From NCBI GenBank assembly GCA_027493055.1, contig JAPUDO010000015.1, forward strand, positions 53,343 through 117,342: a stretch of DNA of 64,000 nt. The letters are read 5' to 3'. Shown piece after piece: positions 34,444 to 44,316 of this stretch. The position numbers were made by a program, and so were the translations under genes. Within the stretch, counting starts at the first letter, position 1. The number at the start of each line of letters is the position of its first letter. The stretch is from Niabella sp. Lineage in GTDB: Bacteria; Bacteroidota; Bacteroidia; Chitinophagales; Chitinophagaceae. The notes beneath the pieces are model-generated. The model had not been told where the DNA came from. It did not search any database and saw nothing but the letters and a program-made list of their open reading frames with translations.

Positions 34444-36115
34444 GCTGAGAAGCAATTTTGAAAAAGGAAGCACGCGCTGGGCGGTAAGGCGCTCTCAGTG
34501 GATTGCGATGGGCATTGCGGAAGAGGATTTTGAGAAGCCTAAAATAGCAATCATCAATTCTTCTTCGGGTTTGTCTGTTTGTTATCAGCACCTGGGGAAA
34601 TATGCCCGCATAGCTCAGGAAGCGGTCAGGGAGGCAGGTGGACTGCCATTTGAAGTTTATACCATTGCTCCTTCAGATTTTATTACCTCTGCCGGTAAAA
34701 AAGCCCGGTATTTAATGCCTTCGCGGGATTTACTGGTAAACGATATTGAAGTAATGGTAGAAGGCGCAGAGCTGGATGGAATGATTTTGCTATCTTCCTG
34801 CGATAAAACCACACCGGCGCACCTGATGGCGGCAGCGCGGCTTAATATACCGGCTATAGTAGTAGCCTGCGGCTACCAGTTGGGGGGTAATTGTAATGGC
34901 CGGCAGGTGGATATAGAAGAAGTGTATAAAGGTGTGGGTACTGTTCTGACCGGAAAAATGAGCCTGGATGAAATGGAGGAATGGACAAGATGCGCTATTA
35001 AAGGGCCCGGGGTTTGTGCCGGTTTGGCAACCGCTAATTCAATGCATTGCATGGCCGAAGCATTGGGCATGGCAATGGCTGGTTCCACACCTATAAGAGC
35101 TGACAGTGAAGCGTTGAAAAAGGTAGTGTTAAAAGCCGGTAAAAAAATAATGGAGCTGGTAAATAACAATATAAGACCACGGGATATTATCACAAAAGAA
35201 AGTATTCAGAATGCGATCCGGGTAGCGGTTTCCATTGGCTGCTCTGTTAATACCGTCCGGCATCTCACCGCCATTGCTATAGAAGCAGGATTACATCTTG
35301 ATGTCATTAAAATGTTTGAAGAAGAAGCTGTCGGCTTTTCACAGATCACCCGCATCAGGCCCAATGGCCCCGACCGCATTGAACAGTTTGACAGCGCAGG
35401 CGGTACATTGGGCGTACTGCACCGGTTGAGGAACAAGCTGAACCTGGATGTGCATACAGTAAACAACAGGGTACTTGCTGATGTATTAAGCGAGCCTGTG
35501 GAAATAGATGAAGTATATATAAGGCCCGTGAACCATCCCTTCAGGAAAGAACCGGGTCTTACCATCATCAGGGGGAACCTGGCGCCTAACGGGGCTATTG
35601 TAAAGCTCTCCGCCATAGATGCAGACCGCAGGATTTTTGAAGGACCTGCAAAAGTATATAATGATGAAGACCTGGCGATGCAGGCATTGGCAAACGGGGA
35701 AATAAGCAGCGGGGATATTGTTGTATTACGCATGCTGGGTCCTGTAGGCGGCCCGGGTACTGTATTTGCATGCAGTTTTATGGCTGCATTATCAGGGGCG
35801 GGTCTTGCTGATACAGTGGCGGTAGTAACGGATGGCGAGCTATCGGGTCTTAACAAAGGGATCACCATTGGCCAGGTAATGCCCGAGGCGGCGCTTGGAG
35901 GACCACTGGCTATTGTAGAGGAAAATGATCAGGTAAAAATTGATCTTAATGAAAGAAAGATAGATTTGTTGATTGAAGAAGCGCTGTTAAATCAGCGTTT
36001 GGACAATTGGAAGCCGGTAGAAAGAACCCTTGAAAACAACTGGCTTAAGTTTTATGCGGATAACGTAATGCCCCTCGAAAAGGGAGCGGTGTTTGGTAAA
36101 AGAGAAGGATATTAA
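34436..36115 (+). CDS. IlvD/Edd-family sugar-acid dehydratase
   Basis: A 559-aa cytosolic Fe-S dehydratase of the IlvD/Edd superfamily, which turns an aldonic acid into a 2-keto-3-deoxy acid (or a dihydroxy acid into a keto acid). The three cluster-binding Cys are visible in SSSGLSVCYQH (Cys about 49), SSCDKTTPAH (Cys about 122) and GPGVCAGLATANSM (Cys about 194). Other landmarks are IPAIVVACGYQLGGNCNGRQ, SIGCSVNTVRHLTAIAIEAG and MLGPVGGPGTVFACSFM near the C-terminus. The MAAARLNIPA and PIRADSEALKKVV segments fit the sugar-acid branch (xylonate/arabinonate type) rather than the branched-chain biosynthetic one, since no other ilv genes lie near. Placed between the FAD enzyme and a phosphodiesterase-like gene, it is the core step of the operon. 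Confidence 0.88.
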   Translation: MNKLRSNFEKGSTRWAVRRSQWIAMGIAEEDFEKPKIAIINSSSGLSVCYQHLGKYARIAQEAVREAGGLPFEVYTIAPSDFITSAGKKARYLMPSRDLLVNDIEVMVEGAELDGMILLSSCDKTTPAHLMAAARLNIPAIVVACGYQLGGNCNGRQVDIEEVYKGVGTVLTGKMSLDEMEEWTRCAIKGPGVCAGLATANSMHCMAEALGMAMAGSTPIRADSEALKKVVLKAGKKIMELVNNNIRPRDIITKESIQNAIRVAVSIGCSVNTVRHLTAIAIEAGLHLDVIKMFEEEAVGFSQITRIRPNGPDRIEQFDSAGGTLGVLHRLRNKLNLDVHTVNNRVLADVLSEPVEIDEVYIRPVNHPFRKEPGLTIIRGNLAPNGAIVKLSAIDADRRIFEGPAKVYNDEDLAMQALANGEISSGDIVVLRMLGPVGGPGTVFACSFMAALSGAGLADTVAVVTDGELSGLNKGITIGQVMPEAALGGPLAIVEENDQVKIDLNERKIDLLIEEALLNQRLDNWKPVERTLENNWLKFYADNVMPLEKGAVFGKREGY

Positions 36116-36139
36116 CGGATGTTTTAAAATGATGCTATA

Positions 36140-37252
36140 ATGAGTAACGAGATGATAAATAAACCGGAACGCGTAATCGTATTCTTGATAGATGGTTTGC
36201 ATTGGAAAGCGCCATCTAAATTAAAAATGCCTGTTTTCAATGCGCTGATCAAAGAAGGGACTTATATCAACCAGTCTTATATGATTGCACCGCATCATCC
36301 TACAGTAGGGGAGTACGGCCGCATACATACTTCTTCTTTTCCTAATCCCGTATTGCAGGAAGGTACATTGTTTATACGGCCTGGTAATAATATGTTGCAG
36401 GATATGTTCACCGGTGTTTCTGCTTTTGTAACCAATACCCGGGCATACCTCTCTGTAAGCAAAGGCTTCACCATTAATATTCACAATCCTGAGATGTCGG
36501 ATGAGCAGGTGGTGGAGCAAAGTATTGATTTAATCAATCGCCATGATATAAAGTATTTCCGCATACACTTGCAGACGCCGGGAAATGAAGGGCGGTACCT
36601 CACCTACACAACGTCCGACAAGCCCTACTACCGGAATATCTGGGGTGAAGGGTCTCAGTATGTTAGCAGTATTGAAAAGGCAGATATGCTGCTGGGACGG
36701 TTTTTGTCGGCGCTGGCAGAGAAAGGAATACTGGATTCAACGCTTCTGGTGGTTACTTCTGATCAGGGACAAAGCGAAAAGGGCTGGCATCCTATTATTG
36801 AGCCCGACAGTGGTATTACACCACTGCTGTTTAAAGGGCCTGCTGTAGCTGCAAACAGAGCGTTACCTTATTTTGAACATACTGATATTTCTCCTACTGT
36901 CGCAGCTTTGATGGGCATACCTGCTCCCAACCAGGATGGCGGGGCTGGTGTATTTATTAAAGAAGTATTAGATACTGAGAATCCTGAAAATGGGAGACAC
37001 CCGCAATATATTAAGACGATCAATGAACAGCTCAATCAATATAATGCACTCAGGGCACGGATAATGATTGCTGCTGAAAAAGACAGCTACTATTCCAGCC
37101 TGATCAGTTACCTGGAAAATGAATTACTTACTCCCGAACCGTTTTATCACCAGGACCGCTTCTTTGAATGGTTTAAAGCCGGAACTACCAGGCATCTTAT
37201 AGAAGTGAACGGCCATATCCTGGAAAAAATGAAAGCAGCGTATGGCGGATAG
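36140..37252 (+). CDS. Alkaline phosphatase superfamily protein (phosphodiesterase/sulfatase-like)
   Basis: A 370-aa protein with the alkaline-phosphatase-superfamily core: VIVFLIDGLHW (first metal Asp), a Thr in APHHPTVGEYGR that may be the nucleophile, LVVTSDQGQSEKGWHP (metal Asp/His) and FEHTDISPTVAALMGIPAP (metal His/Asp). This is the pattern of nucleotide pyrophosphatase/phosphodiesterase and phosphoglycerate-mutase-like metalloenzymes; it lacks the CxPSR motif of sulfatases. There is no signal peptide, so it should be cytosolic, which is unusual for this group in a sugar operon. It starts 24 bases after the dehydratase and may process a phosphorylated intermediate, but the substrate is unknown. 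Confidence 0.8.
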   Translation: MSNEMINKPERVIVFLIDGLHWKAPSKLKMPVFNALIKEGTYINQSYMIAPHHPTVGEYGRIHTSSFPNPVLQEGTLFIRPGNNMLQDMFTGVSAFVTNTRAYLSVSKGFTINIHNPEMSDEQVVEQSIDLINRHDIKYFRIHLQTPGNEGRYLTYTTSDKPYYRNIWGEGSQYVSSIEKADMLLGRFLSALAEKGILDSTLLVVTSDQGQSEKGWHPIIEPDSGITPLLFKGPAVAANRALPYFEHTDISPTVAALMGIPAPNQDGGAGVFIKEVLDTENPENGRHPQYIKTINEQLNQYNALRARIMIAAEKDSYYSSLISYLENELLTPEPFYHQDRFFEWFKAGTTRHLIEVNGHILEKMKAAYGG

Positions 37253-37318
37253 CGATTCCCCTATTAGCAGGAGTAAGTGGTGACACCCTGGCGTTATTTA
37301 ATTTAATTCCAATCAGAA

Positions 37319-38617
37319 ATGAATGCTAAAAAAGAAACCGGCAATTACAGGTGGATGGTTGTTGTGCTATTGTTTTTTGCAACAACGATCAATTATATAG
37401 ACCGGCAGGTAATAGGATTGCTTAAACCCGAGCTGGAAAGGGTTTTTAACTGGACCGAAAAAGATTACAGCCGGATTGTAATGGCTTTTTCAGCAGCTTA
37501 TGCCGTAGGATTAGTGTTCATGGGCCGCATTGTAGATATAATCGGTTCCAGGCGTGGGTATACTGTTTCTATTATTTTCTGGAGCATTGCAGCCATACTT
37601 CATTCATTTGTGCAGAGCACCGGTGGTTTTATCTGGGTAAGGGCATTGCTGGGGCTTGGTGAATCGGGTAATTTTCCAGCAGCCATCAAGGCGGTGGCAG
37701 AATGGTTCCCTAAGAAAGAGAGAGCTTTGGCTACAGGTTTGTTTAATTCCGGTGCGAGTGTAGGGGCTGTATTGGCGCCCATCTTTGTACCCTTGATCCT
37801 TGGTGCGTGGGGATGGAAAGAAGCATTTGTCATAACAGGCGCGCTGGGTTTTGTATGGTTGTTTTTCTGGCTTCGGTATTATCAGCTTCCATCAGCTAAA
37901 AAGAATTTATCTGCGGAGGAGTTCAGGCATATTCATAGTGATGAAGAAAGCGCAACGGAAGAGGTGGCCGTAAAAATTCCCTGGCAAAAACTGCTCGGGT
38001 TCAGAGCCACTTGGGCGTTTATTGTAGGTAAGTTCTTTACCGATCCCATTTGGTGGTTCTTTTTATTCTGGTTGCCTTCTTACTTTTCTTCCGCGTTCGA
38101 TATGGATCTTACCAAACCCAGCCTGGAGCTGGGAGCGGTTTACGCTGCGACAACTTTAGGAAGTATTGGCGGCGGATACCTCTCTTTATTCCTGGTAAAA
38201 AAAGGAATGATTCTTACCAGGGCAAGACGAACCTCCCTGCTGATTGCTGCTATATTGGTGCTTCCTGTTATTACTGTGCAATATGCTGCCAACAGTTGGC
38301 AGGTTGTAGGTATGATAGCGCTGGCCGCAGCTGCGCATAATGCCTGGAGTGCTAATATTTTCGCATTTGCTTCAGACCTGTTTCCCAGAAGTGCGCTTAG
38401 CTCTGTAATCGGGATAGGCGGAATGGCTGGTTCGGTGGGTGGCATTCTCTTTCCAATGTTGGTAGGAGCGTTGCTGGATCATTATAAACTGATTGGGAAT
38501 CTCATGGGCGGCTATAATATTCTCTTTGTGATTTGCAGTCTCTCTTATCTCTTTGCCTGGGTGCTGATACTGCTGCTCACCCAAAACAGGAAAAAGCAGG
38601 CAGTGCTGGCAAGATAG
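37319..38617 (+). CDS. MFS transporter of the ACS/ExuT hexuronate type
   Basis: A 432-aa inner-membrane carrier with about 12 predicted membrane segments and the ExuT/anion:cation symporter signatures YRWMVVVLLFFATTINYIDR at the N-terminus, GLGESGNFPAAIKAVAEWFP and ERALATGLFNSGASVGAVLA. Such carriers move hexuronates or aldonates with protons into the cytoplasm. It ends the sugar-acid operon and supplies the sugar acid for the dehydratase branch. It also supports that the periplasmic GH105 product (unsaturated uronate) or a related monomer is the substrate. Downstream is a 731-base gap with no clear terminator. Confidence 0.92.
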   Translation: MNAKKETGNYRWMVVVLLFFATTINYIDRQVIGLLKPELERVFNWTEKDYSRIVMAFSAAYAVGLVFMGRIVDIIGSRRGYTVSIIFWSIAAILHSFVQSTGGFIWVRALLGLGESGNFPAAIKAVAEWFPKKERALATGLFNSGASVGAVLAPIFVPLILGAWGWKEAFVITGALGFVWLFFWLRYYQLPSAKKNLSAEEFRHIHSDEESATEEVAVKIPWQKLLGFRATWAFIVGKFFTDPIWWFFLFWLPSYFSSAFDMDLTKPSLELGAVYAATTLGSIGGGYLSLFLVKKGMILTRARRTSLLIAAILVLPVITVQYAANSWQVVGMIALAAAAHNAWSANIFAFASDLFPRSALSSVIGIGGMAGSVGGILFPMLVGALLDHYKLIGNLMGGYNILFVICSLSYLFAWVLILLLTQNRKKQAVLAR

Positions 38618-39348
38618 GCGGAACGGGTCCGCGTTTAAAGAGAATCTTTTCGCTCTGTACACAGGAAATGAATGTTACGATTATGAAAAACATATTGTCT
38701 TTTTGGATGCTGTTTTCCTGTCCTTTGTATAAAAAGATAGCTGGCAAAAAAGTAGTAGCTGTTTTTAATACTGCGTAACAGATAGGTCCTGTATAAAGTA
38801 AAACCATTACGCTGCAAGAAGTGAATGCATACCTGTTATCATTGGTTATAATTTTAGGTAAACATATATATGTGCGCGGAATTGAAAAAGATTATGATGC
38901 GATGTTTAACAGGATAATGTAAATGCTGTAATATAATCCACTTTGGAAAAATGTCTTGAAAACTTTCAGAATAAATGCTGATCTCTTTAAAAATTTTGGA
39001 TAAACAGTATATGGTATGCATTCCTTTTTGATTAAAAAAATGCAGGCAAAAATTTTACCTTTCTTAGCAAATTTAGACGTTGTTACTGCTTTGCTGGTGT
39101 ACTATTTTTGATTGTGCTTTTATTTGGGCTGTAAGGTTGTCTTGTATGCTATGATAATAATTGCGATTGCTTTATTTTTTGAAACTAAAATGCTGTTAGC
39201 TTAACCGGGTTTAAAAAGTTTGACGATAAACCTTTGCGGGACAGGGCCTGTTTTCTTCTGACAGGTACTATGCATTGGTATGGGTTTTTTTAATTGTTGG
39301 TAAACTGTTTGCTTTTTCTGCGTAAAATAAAATTGTAAAAATTAGACT
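38618..39348. other. Intergenic region before the second susC
   Basis: A region of 731 bases without a convincing gene. A 36-codon frame (38668-38778, MNVTIMKNILSFWML onward) could be a tiny lipoprotein-like peptide, but nothing supports it beyond being open. It is AT-rich with frequent T tracts and likely holds the promoter and 5' leader of the second susC; a -7-like element is at 39103-39110. Confidence 0.5.
39103..39110 (+). promoter_or_regulatory. Candidate promoter -7 element TATTTTTG upstream of susC 2
   Basis: TATTTTTG matches TAnnTTTG, and GTTG at 39079-39082 lies 20 bases upstream, close to the -33 TTTG at the usual spacing. It would give a leader of about 230 bases before the susC ATG at 39349. 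It is a consensus match only, and AT-rich sequence produces such matches by chance. Confidence 0.35.
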
Positions 39349-42300
39349 ATGATTCAGAATCAATCACTAAAAACACTATGGCTTTTTATTGCCTGTTGTT
39401 GCATGGGTATTGTTGCATTAGCCCAGACAATAAGAGGAGTTGTTGTAAACGATAATGAAGAACCTTTGCCAGGAGTTACTATTCAGCTTGGTAGTTCTCA
39501 GGTGTTTTCCACTACCGATAATCGCGGGGCGTTTACGATCGCTGCAAAAACAGGAGATACACTTTGGGTTTCTTATGTTGGATATGAGGATATGTTTCAT
39601 ATCGTTAAAACCAGTAACGTGCGCCTCCAAATGTCTGAAAAGAGTGATAACACGCTGTCTGATGTAGTAGTCATAGGTTATGGCACTCAAAAGAAGGTAA
39701 ATTTATCAGGTTCGGTATCTGTAATCGGAAAAGACAAACTGGAAAACCGCCCCGTAAACAATGCCGTTCAGGCATTGCAGGGGCTTTCACCTGGCCTGGT
39801 TGTAACCCGGTCCAGCGGGCAGCCCGGGGCCGAAGGCTGGAACATCAATATCCGGGGTTACTCCTCGCTAAATGGTACTAATAAACCATTGCTGATTGTG
39901 GATGGTGTGGAGTATGCGAACCTTACATTAATCAATCCTTCAGATATAGAATCCATGACGGTGCTGAAAGATGCTTCTGCCGCTGCGATCTATGGAGCGA
40001 AGGCTTCCAATGGCGTTTTGCTGATTACCACAAAAGCTGGTAAAGCCGGTAAAGTGATGGTAAGCTATACAGGTATGTACCAGATCAAAAAGCCTATAAG
40101 CCTGCCTCAAACAGTGCCTTTTCATATTAGTGCAGCTTTGCAGAATCTTGCTAATATCAATAATGGTGGTTCGCCATCTTTCACAGATAAGCAGATTGCA
40201 ATGTTTAAGGATCCGTCTGTTACATTAGTACCCGATGACCCCGCAAACCTCTTTTATTATCAGGAGATGGATTATGTAGGAATGACTGTTAACAAACAAT
40301 TCAGCTCATGGCAGCACAACCTTGATATTACAGGAGGCAACGATAAAACCCGGTATTTTATAGGGTTGGGGTACAACAATAACAATGGTATGTTTAAAGT
40401 GGGGCCTGATGATAACCAACGTTATAACCTGCGTGTAAACCTTACTACGAAGTTCAACCGGATACTCAGCCTGGATTCCCGTATGTCATTTATTCAAAAT
40501 ACTATTAACCAGGCTGCCGGAACGCTGACCGGGGATTACGGACTACTGTATAATATATATAATTTAAGACCCATCTACCCCGTATTTGTACCCGGCAGCA
40601 ATGAAACAAAATATGCGTCCATATCCGGAAATAATACGTATGCTTCCTTAAAGGATGGGGGCTATAACGAATCTAAACAAAATGTGCTGGACGGAGTGTT
40701 CACCTTAAAAGCCGAAAACCTGGCAAAAGGTCTTGTGCTGAGCACCAATTATAGTCCGCATATAGAACAGAAAAACCAGGACCTGTTTTACAAAACAGTA
40801 CCACTATATAATTTCGTTAAAAGTTCGGGCGATTTTGCGCAGAATGCATGGCTGAATAGAGCGAACTCCTTAAGAAAGTATCGTACTTCCCAGAACTGGT
40901 ACACCTTTAATGCATTAGCAGATTATACACTGGAGGTAAGCGACCATCATTTTCATGCGCTGGGCGGGTTCCAGTATCAGTACTACAATTATGATCTTGT
41001 AAATGCCTACCAATCGAATCTTACCAATAATAATTTACCTACGCTGAATTATACTACAAACTCCCAATTGCCGGTAACGGCCGTTGCAGATGATTTGCAG
41101 GAAAATGCATGGCAATCTTTTTTCGGGAGGTTTAACTATAACTACAGGGGTAAATACTTTTTTGAAGCTACGGTAAGGAATGATGCCAGTTCCCGCTTGG
41201 CTCCGGGTCACCGCAGTCAGACATTCCCGGCATTTTCAGCCGCATGGCGCCTGTCACAGGAAGAGTGGATCAAAAACCTGGGTATATTCAGTGAACTCAA
41301 GTTAAGAGGCTCCTGGGGTAAGCTGGGTAATGCTCAATTAGGAGAGCTATATGAAAACAATTACCTCTCTGTGGCCACATTGAGCACCGGTGTTTATCCT
41401 TTTAATAATACGGCAACAACGTATGTGTACCAGGGTGCATTGCCATCTGAAGGGCTTGGCTGGGAAACTGTAACCACGTCTGACATAGGTCTCGATTTCG
41501 GACTATTGCAGGGGCGCCTGAGCGGTAGCTTTGATTATTACAGGCGGGTAAATGATAATATGCTTATCAGCGTAAATCTCCCGGCAGTGCTGGGTGTTGT
41601 TCCAAGTACAACCAATGCCGCAGCTATGGAAACAACGGGATGGGATTTTGATATCAACTGGAAAGACCGGATAGGTGAGTTTTCTTACTTCGCTGGCTTT
41701 AATGTAAGTGATAATACCAATAAAATAACGAAGTACCTGGGGAATGTGGTGTATTCAGAAGGCATTAATACAGCACTGCCTGAAATGCCTATTAATTCGA
41801 TATTTGGTTATCGTTCGTTGGGATATTTTCAAAGCGCTGAAGAAGTAGCCCAGAGTGCCAAGCAATTTGGAACTACCAATCAGGCTCCCGGCGACATTAA
41901 GTATGAGGATGTAAATGGAGATAAGCTGATTAATGGCGGAACGGGTACCCCTGAAGATCATGGCGATCTTGTATACCTGGGCAACACTTCACCCCGTTAC
42001 AACTTTGGTGTAAATCTTGGTGCCCAATGGAAAAATTTCGATTTCTCTGTTTTCCTGCAGGGAACCGGCAGGCGTAGTTATATTATTTATCCTACCCAGG
42101 CGCTTCCTTTTGTGCAAAGCTGGCGCTATCCGCTGGATAATTATATTGATAATTACTGGACGGAGGAAAATAGGAACGCAAGATTTCCGCGGCCTCTGGC
42201 CGGCGGTGGAACCAACACCCGCATAAACAGCGCCTTTGTTCAAAACGGCGCATACGTAAGGTTGAAAAACCTGCAAATTGGCTATACACTTCCTTCCACC

Positions 42301-42471
42301 CTGTTAAGCAAAGTAAAAATACAAAAGGCAAGGATATTTTTCAGTGGCCAGGATATATGGACAGCCACCAAAGCCTGGTATAAGTATTTTGACCCTGAAA
42401 GTCCCGCTAATGTTTCTTATGCATATCCCTATTTTGCCGTGTATGCATTGGGCATCAACGTTAATTTTTAA
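39349..42471 (+). CDS. SusC-family TonB-dependent transporter without STN domain
   Basis: A 1040-aa outer-membrane oligosaccharide importer. A signal peptide (LFIACCCMGIVALAQ) is followed directly by the carboxypeptidase-regulatory-like domain (IRGVVVNDNEEPLPGVTIQL), the plug (DVVVIGYGTQKKVNLSGSVS, PLLIVDGVEY, DASAAAIYGAKASNGVLLIT) and the barrel ending YALGINVNF. Unlike the first susC it has no STN domain, so it is not expected to signal to an ECF sigma factor; regulation by the AraC protein or by the decayed hybrid sensor nearby is more likely. It precedes its SusD partner by 65 bases. Length is normal for the family. Confidence 0.95.
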   Translation: MIQNQSLKTLWLFIACCCMGIVALAQTIRGVVVNDNEEPLPGVTIQLGSSQVFSTTDNRGAFTIAAKTGDTLWVSYVGYEDMFHIVKTSNVRLQMSEKSDNTLSDVVVIGYGTQKKVNLSGSVSVIGKDKLENRPVNNAVQALQGLSPGLVVTRSSGQPGAEGWNINIRGYSSLNGTNKPLLIVDGVEYANLTLINPSDIESMTVLKDASAAAIYGAKASNGVLLITTKAGKAGKVMVSYTGMYQIKKPISLPQTVPFHISAALQNLANINNGGSPSFTDKQIAMFKDPSVTLVPDDPANLFYYQEMDYVGMTVNKQFSSWQHNLDITGGNDKTRYFIGLGYNNNNGMFKVGPDDNQRYNLRVNLTTKFNRILSLDSRMSFIQNTINQAAGTLTGDYGLLYNIYNLRPIYPVFVPGSNETKYASISGNNTYASLKDGGYNESKQNVLDGVFTLKAENLAKGLVLSTNYSPHIEQKNQDLFYKTVPLYNFVKSSGDFAQNAWLNRANSLRKYRTSQNWYTFNALADYTLEVSDHHFHALGGFQYQYYNYDLVNAYQSNLTNNNLPTLNYTTNSQLPVTAVADDLQENAWQSFFGRFNYNYRGKYFFEATVRNDASSRLAPGHRSQTFPAFSAAWRLSQEEWIKNLGIFSELKLRGSWGKLGNAQLGELYENNYLSVATLSTGVYPFNNTATTYVYQGALPSEGLGWETVTTSDIGLDFGLLQGRLSGSFDYYRRVNDNMLISVNLPAVLGVVPSTTNAAAMETTGWDFDINWKDRIGEFSYFAGFNVSDNTNKITKYLGNVVYSEGINTALPEMPINSIFGYRSLGYFQSAEEVAQSAKQFGTTNQAPGDIKYEDVNGDKLINGGTGTPEDHGDLVYLGNTSPRYNFGVNLGAQWKNFDFSVFLQGTGRRSYIIYPTQALPFVQSWRYPLDNYIDNYWTEENRNARFPRPLAGGGTNTRINSAFVQNGAYVRLKNLQIGYTLPSTLLSKVKIQKARIFFSGQDIWTATKAWYKYFDPESPANVSYAYPYFAVYALGINVNF

Positions 42472-42536
42472 ATGATATAACAGTACTGTTCAACAGTTGA
42501 ACATTTATTCTATCGATTCATATAAAATATAAATCA

Positions 42537-44273
42537 ATGATACAAAAATATTGCTTTAAGGTTATGCAGTGGCTGCTGCCCGTGGCTGTACTTACAGTAG
42601 CCGGATGTATGAAAAAGCTGGATCTGAGACCAGGATCGCAGCTTGCTGATAATAATTTCTGGAAAACGACTACCGATATGAGCCAGGCATGTAATTATCT
42701 ATATACTTTTTTGAATGGCCTGAATGCGGCTGACGACCCCTCCGGCTATCCAACACCTTTGCAGGATAATTATTCCGATAAAGCATTCGGCGACCGTTCT
42801 GTTGGTTTTGGAGACGGCTCCAGCGTGGCGCCGGCTACATCCAATGAATGGATCAACTATTACAAGGCAATAAGGGCTGCGAATAATATTCTTGAAAAAT
42901 CGGTAACTGTAACCGGCGATGCGGCTACTATTAACAGGTATCTTGGTGAAGCCCGCTTTTTCAGAGCCCTGTCCTATTTTGAACTGGTAAAACGGTTTGG
43001 CAATGTTCCCTATATCAATCGTACACTAACGGCTGGTGATGAAATGCTTTACTCGGCACGTACACCCAGGCAGCAAGTGATAGACAGTGTGTATGCCGAT
43101 CTTGATTTTGCCGCAGCCAATTGTCCCCAGCCCGATGTGATGGCTGCTGCTGAATATGGCCGTATCACCCGGTCTGCAGCGCTGGCGTACAAATCGAGGG
43201 TAGGACTGTTTCAGGGTACGTGGGATAAATTCAGGAGTATAAGCACTGCGCAGCGTAACCTGCAGGTGGCTATTGATGCCAGTTCAACAGTAATGAGTGA
43301 GGCAAAACATACCCTGTACACAACACAGGGCGCACAAAGCTATTTTTATTTATTCCAATACGATGGGGGAGCCAGCGGCAACCCGGTTCAGACAGTAGTA
43401 GGCCCTCAGTTGAATTATACTTATGCCACCAACAAGGAGAACATCCTGGTGAAGCTTTACGGACAGAATCAGAATAACAATATCACTTCGCATAATTTCG
43501 GAAGGCAGTACCTCGATCAGGCGCATATAGCTCCTACACGACAAATGATGGATATGTATCTATACAAGGATGGTCTACCCGGGGGGCTTTCGGCTTACGA
43601 TTCTTCCGCCAACCAGACAAGTTCTCTTACCGAGTTCAGGAACAGGGATCCGAGGATGGAAATGTCTGTTTATAATAATACAATGATAACACCATCAACG
43701 GGTGGTCTTATTGCCTATAATGCAGGAGTAAATTACCGGTACAGGAAATACTGGATCGTAAGCGACTGGGCCTCCAATGTCAGCTATGTAAACTTTAATG
43801 TATTAAGATATGCAGAAGTGTTGCTGAACTATGCAGAAGCTAAATTTGAACAGAACGGGTCGATAAGCGATGAAGACCTGAACCTTACCATTAATGCCCT
43901 TCGTAAACGTGCCACGGCTAATGATGCCGGTAAGCTGCCACTGCTTACCAATGCATTTGTGAGTGCCAATGGGTTGAATATGGAAACAGAGATCAGGCGG
44001 GAAAGAACAGTGGAACTTGCTTTTGAGGGACATGCATACTGGGACCTGCTGCGTTGGAAAACCGCAGAAACATTGCTGCCCAGGGCCATCCTGGGAAGAA
44101 GATACTTCCCCGCCGAAAATCCGTCAGGCGCTACTCCTAAGTTGTTAAATGGTTATGTATTGCTTGAAGATCAATCATTCCGCAAATTCAATCCGGAAAG
44201 GGATTATTTATGGGGATTGCCAACAAAAGAACTGGCGCTGAATAAAGCGCTTGATCAGAATCCTAACTGGTGA
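42537..44273 (+). CDS. SusD/RagB-family glycan-binding lipoprotein
   Basis: A 578-aa surface lipoprotein partner of the preceding SusC. It has a lipobox (VLTVAGCMKKLDL), a SusD-like N-terminal helical region (YLGEARFFRALSYFELVKRFG) and the C-terminal half with LRYAEVLLNYAEAKFE, EIRRERTVELAFEGHAYWDL and LPTKELALNKALDQNPNW. It is not closely similar to the first SusD beyond family motifs, consistent with a different glycan. Followed after 43 bases by a lyase gene, so SusC, SusD and lyase form the import and depolymerisation core of the second PUL. Confidence 0.95.
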   Translation: MIQKYCFKVMQWLLPVAVLTVAGCMKKLDLRPGSQLADNNFWKTTTDMSQACNYLYTFLNGLNAADDPSGYPTPLQDNYSDKAFGDRSVGFGDGSSVAPATSNEWINYYKAIRAANNILEKSVTVTGDAATINRYLGEARFFRALSYFELVKRFGNVPYINRTLTAGDEMLYSARTPRQQVIDSVYADLDFAAANCPQPDVMAAAEYGRITRSAALAYKSRVGLFQGTWDKFRSISTAQRNLQVAIDASSTVMSEAKHTLYTTQGAQSYFYLFQYDGGASGNPVQTVVGPQLNYTYATNKENILVKLYGQNQNNNITSHNFGRQYLDQAHIAPTRQMMDMYLYKDGLPGGLSAYDSSANQTSSLTEFRNRDPRMEMSVYNNTMITPSTGGLIAYNAGVNYRYRKYWIVSDWASNVSYVNFNVLRYAEVLLNYAEAKFEQNGSISDEDLNLTINALRKRATANDAGKLPLLTNAFVSANGLNMETEIRRERTVELAFEGHAYWDLLRWKTAETLLPRAILGRRYFPAENPSGATPKLLNGYVLLEDQSFRKFNPERDYLWGLPTKELALNKALDQNPNW

Positions 44274-44316
44274 TACAATCGGGTAATACAATCATAAGAG
44301 AGAGGAGAATGAAAGA

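Noticed and set aside
35206-35868. 220-codon minus-strand open frame opposite the IlvD/Edd dehydratase
   Set aside because: It lies wholly antisense to a clearly homologous dehydratase and its translation is Ser/Pro/Thr-rich low-complexity sequence, the usual shadow of GC-biased third positions.
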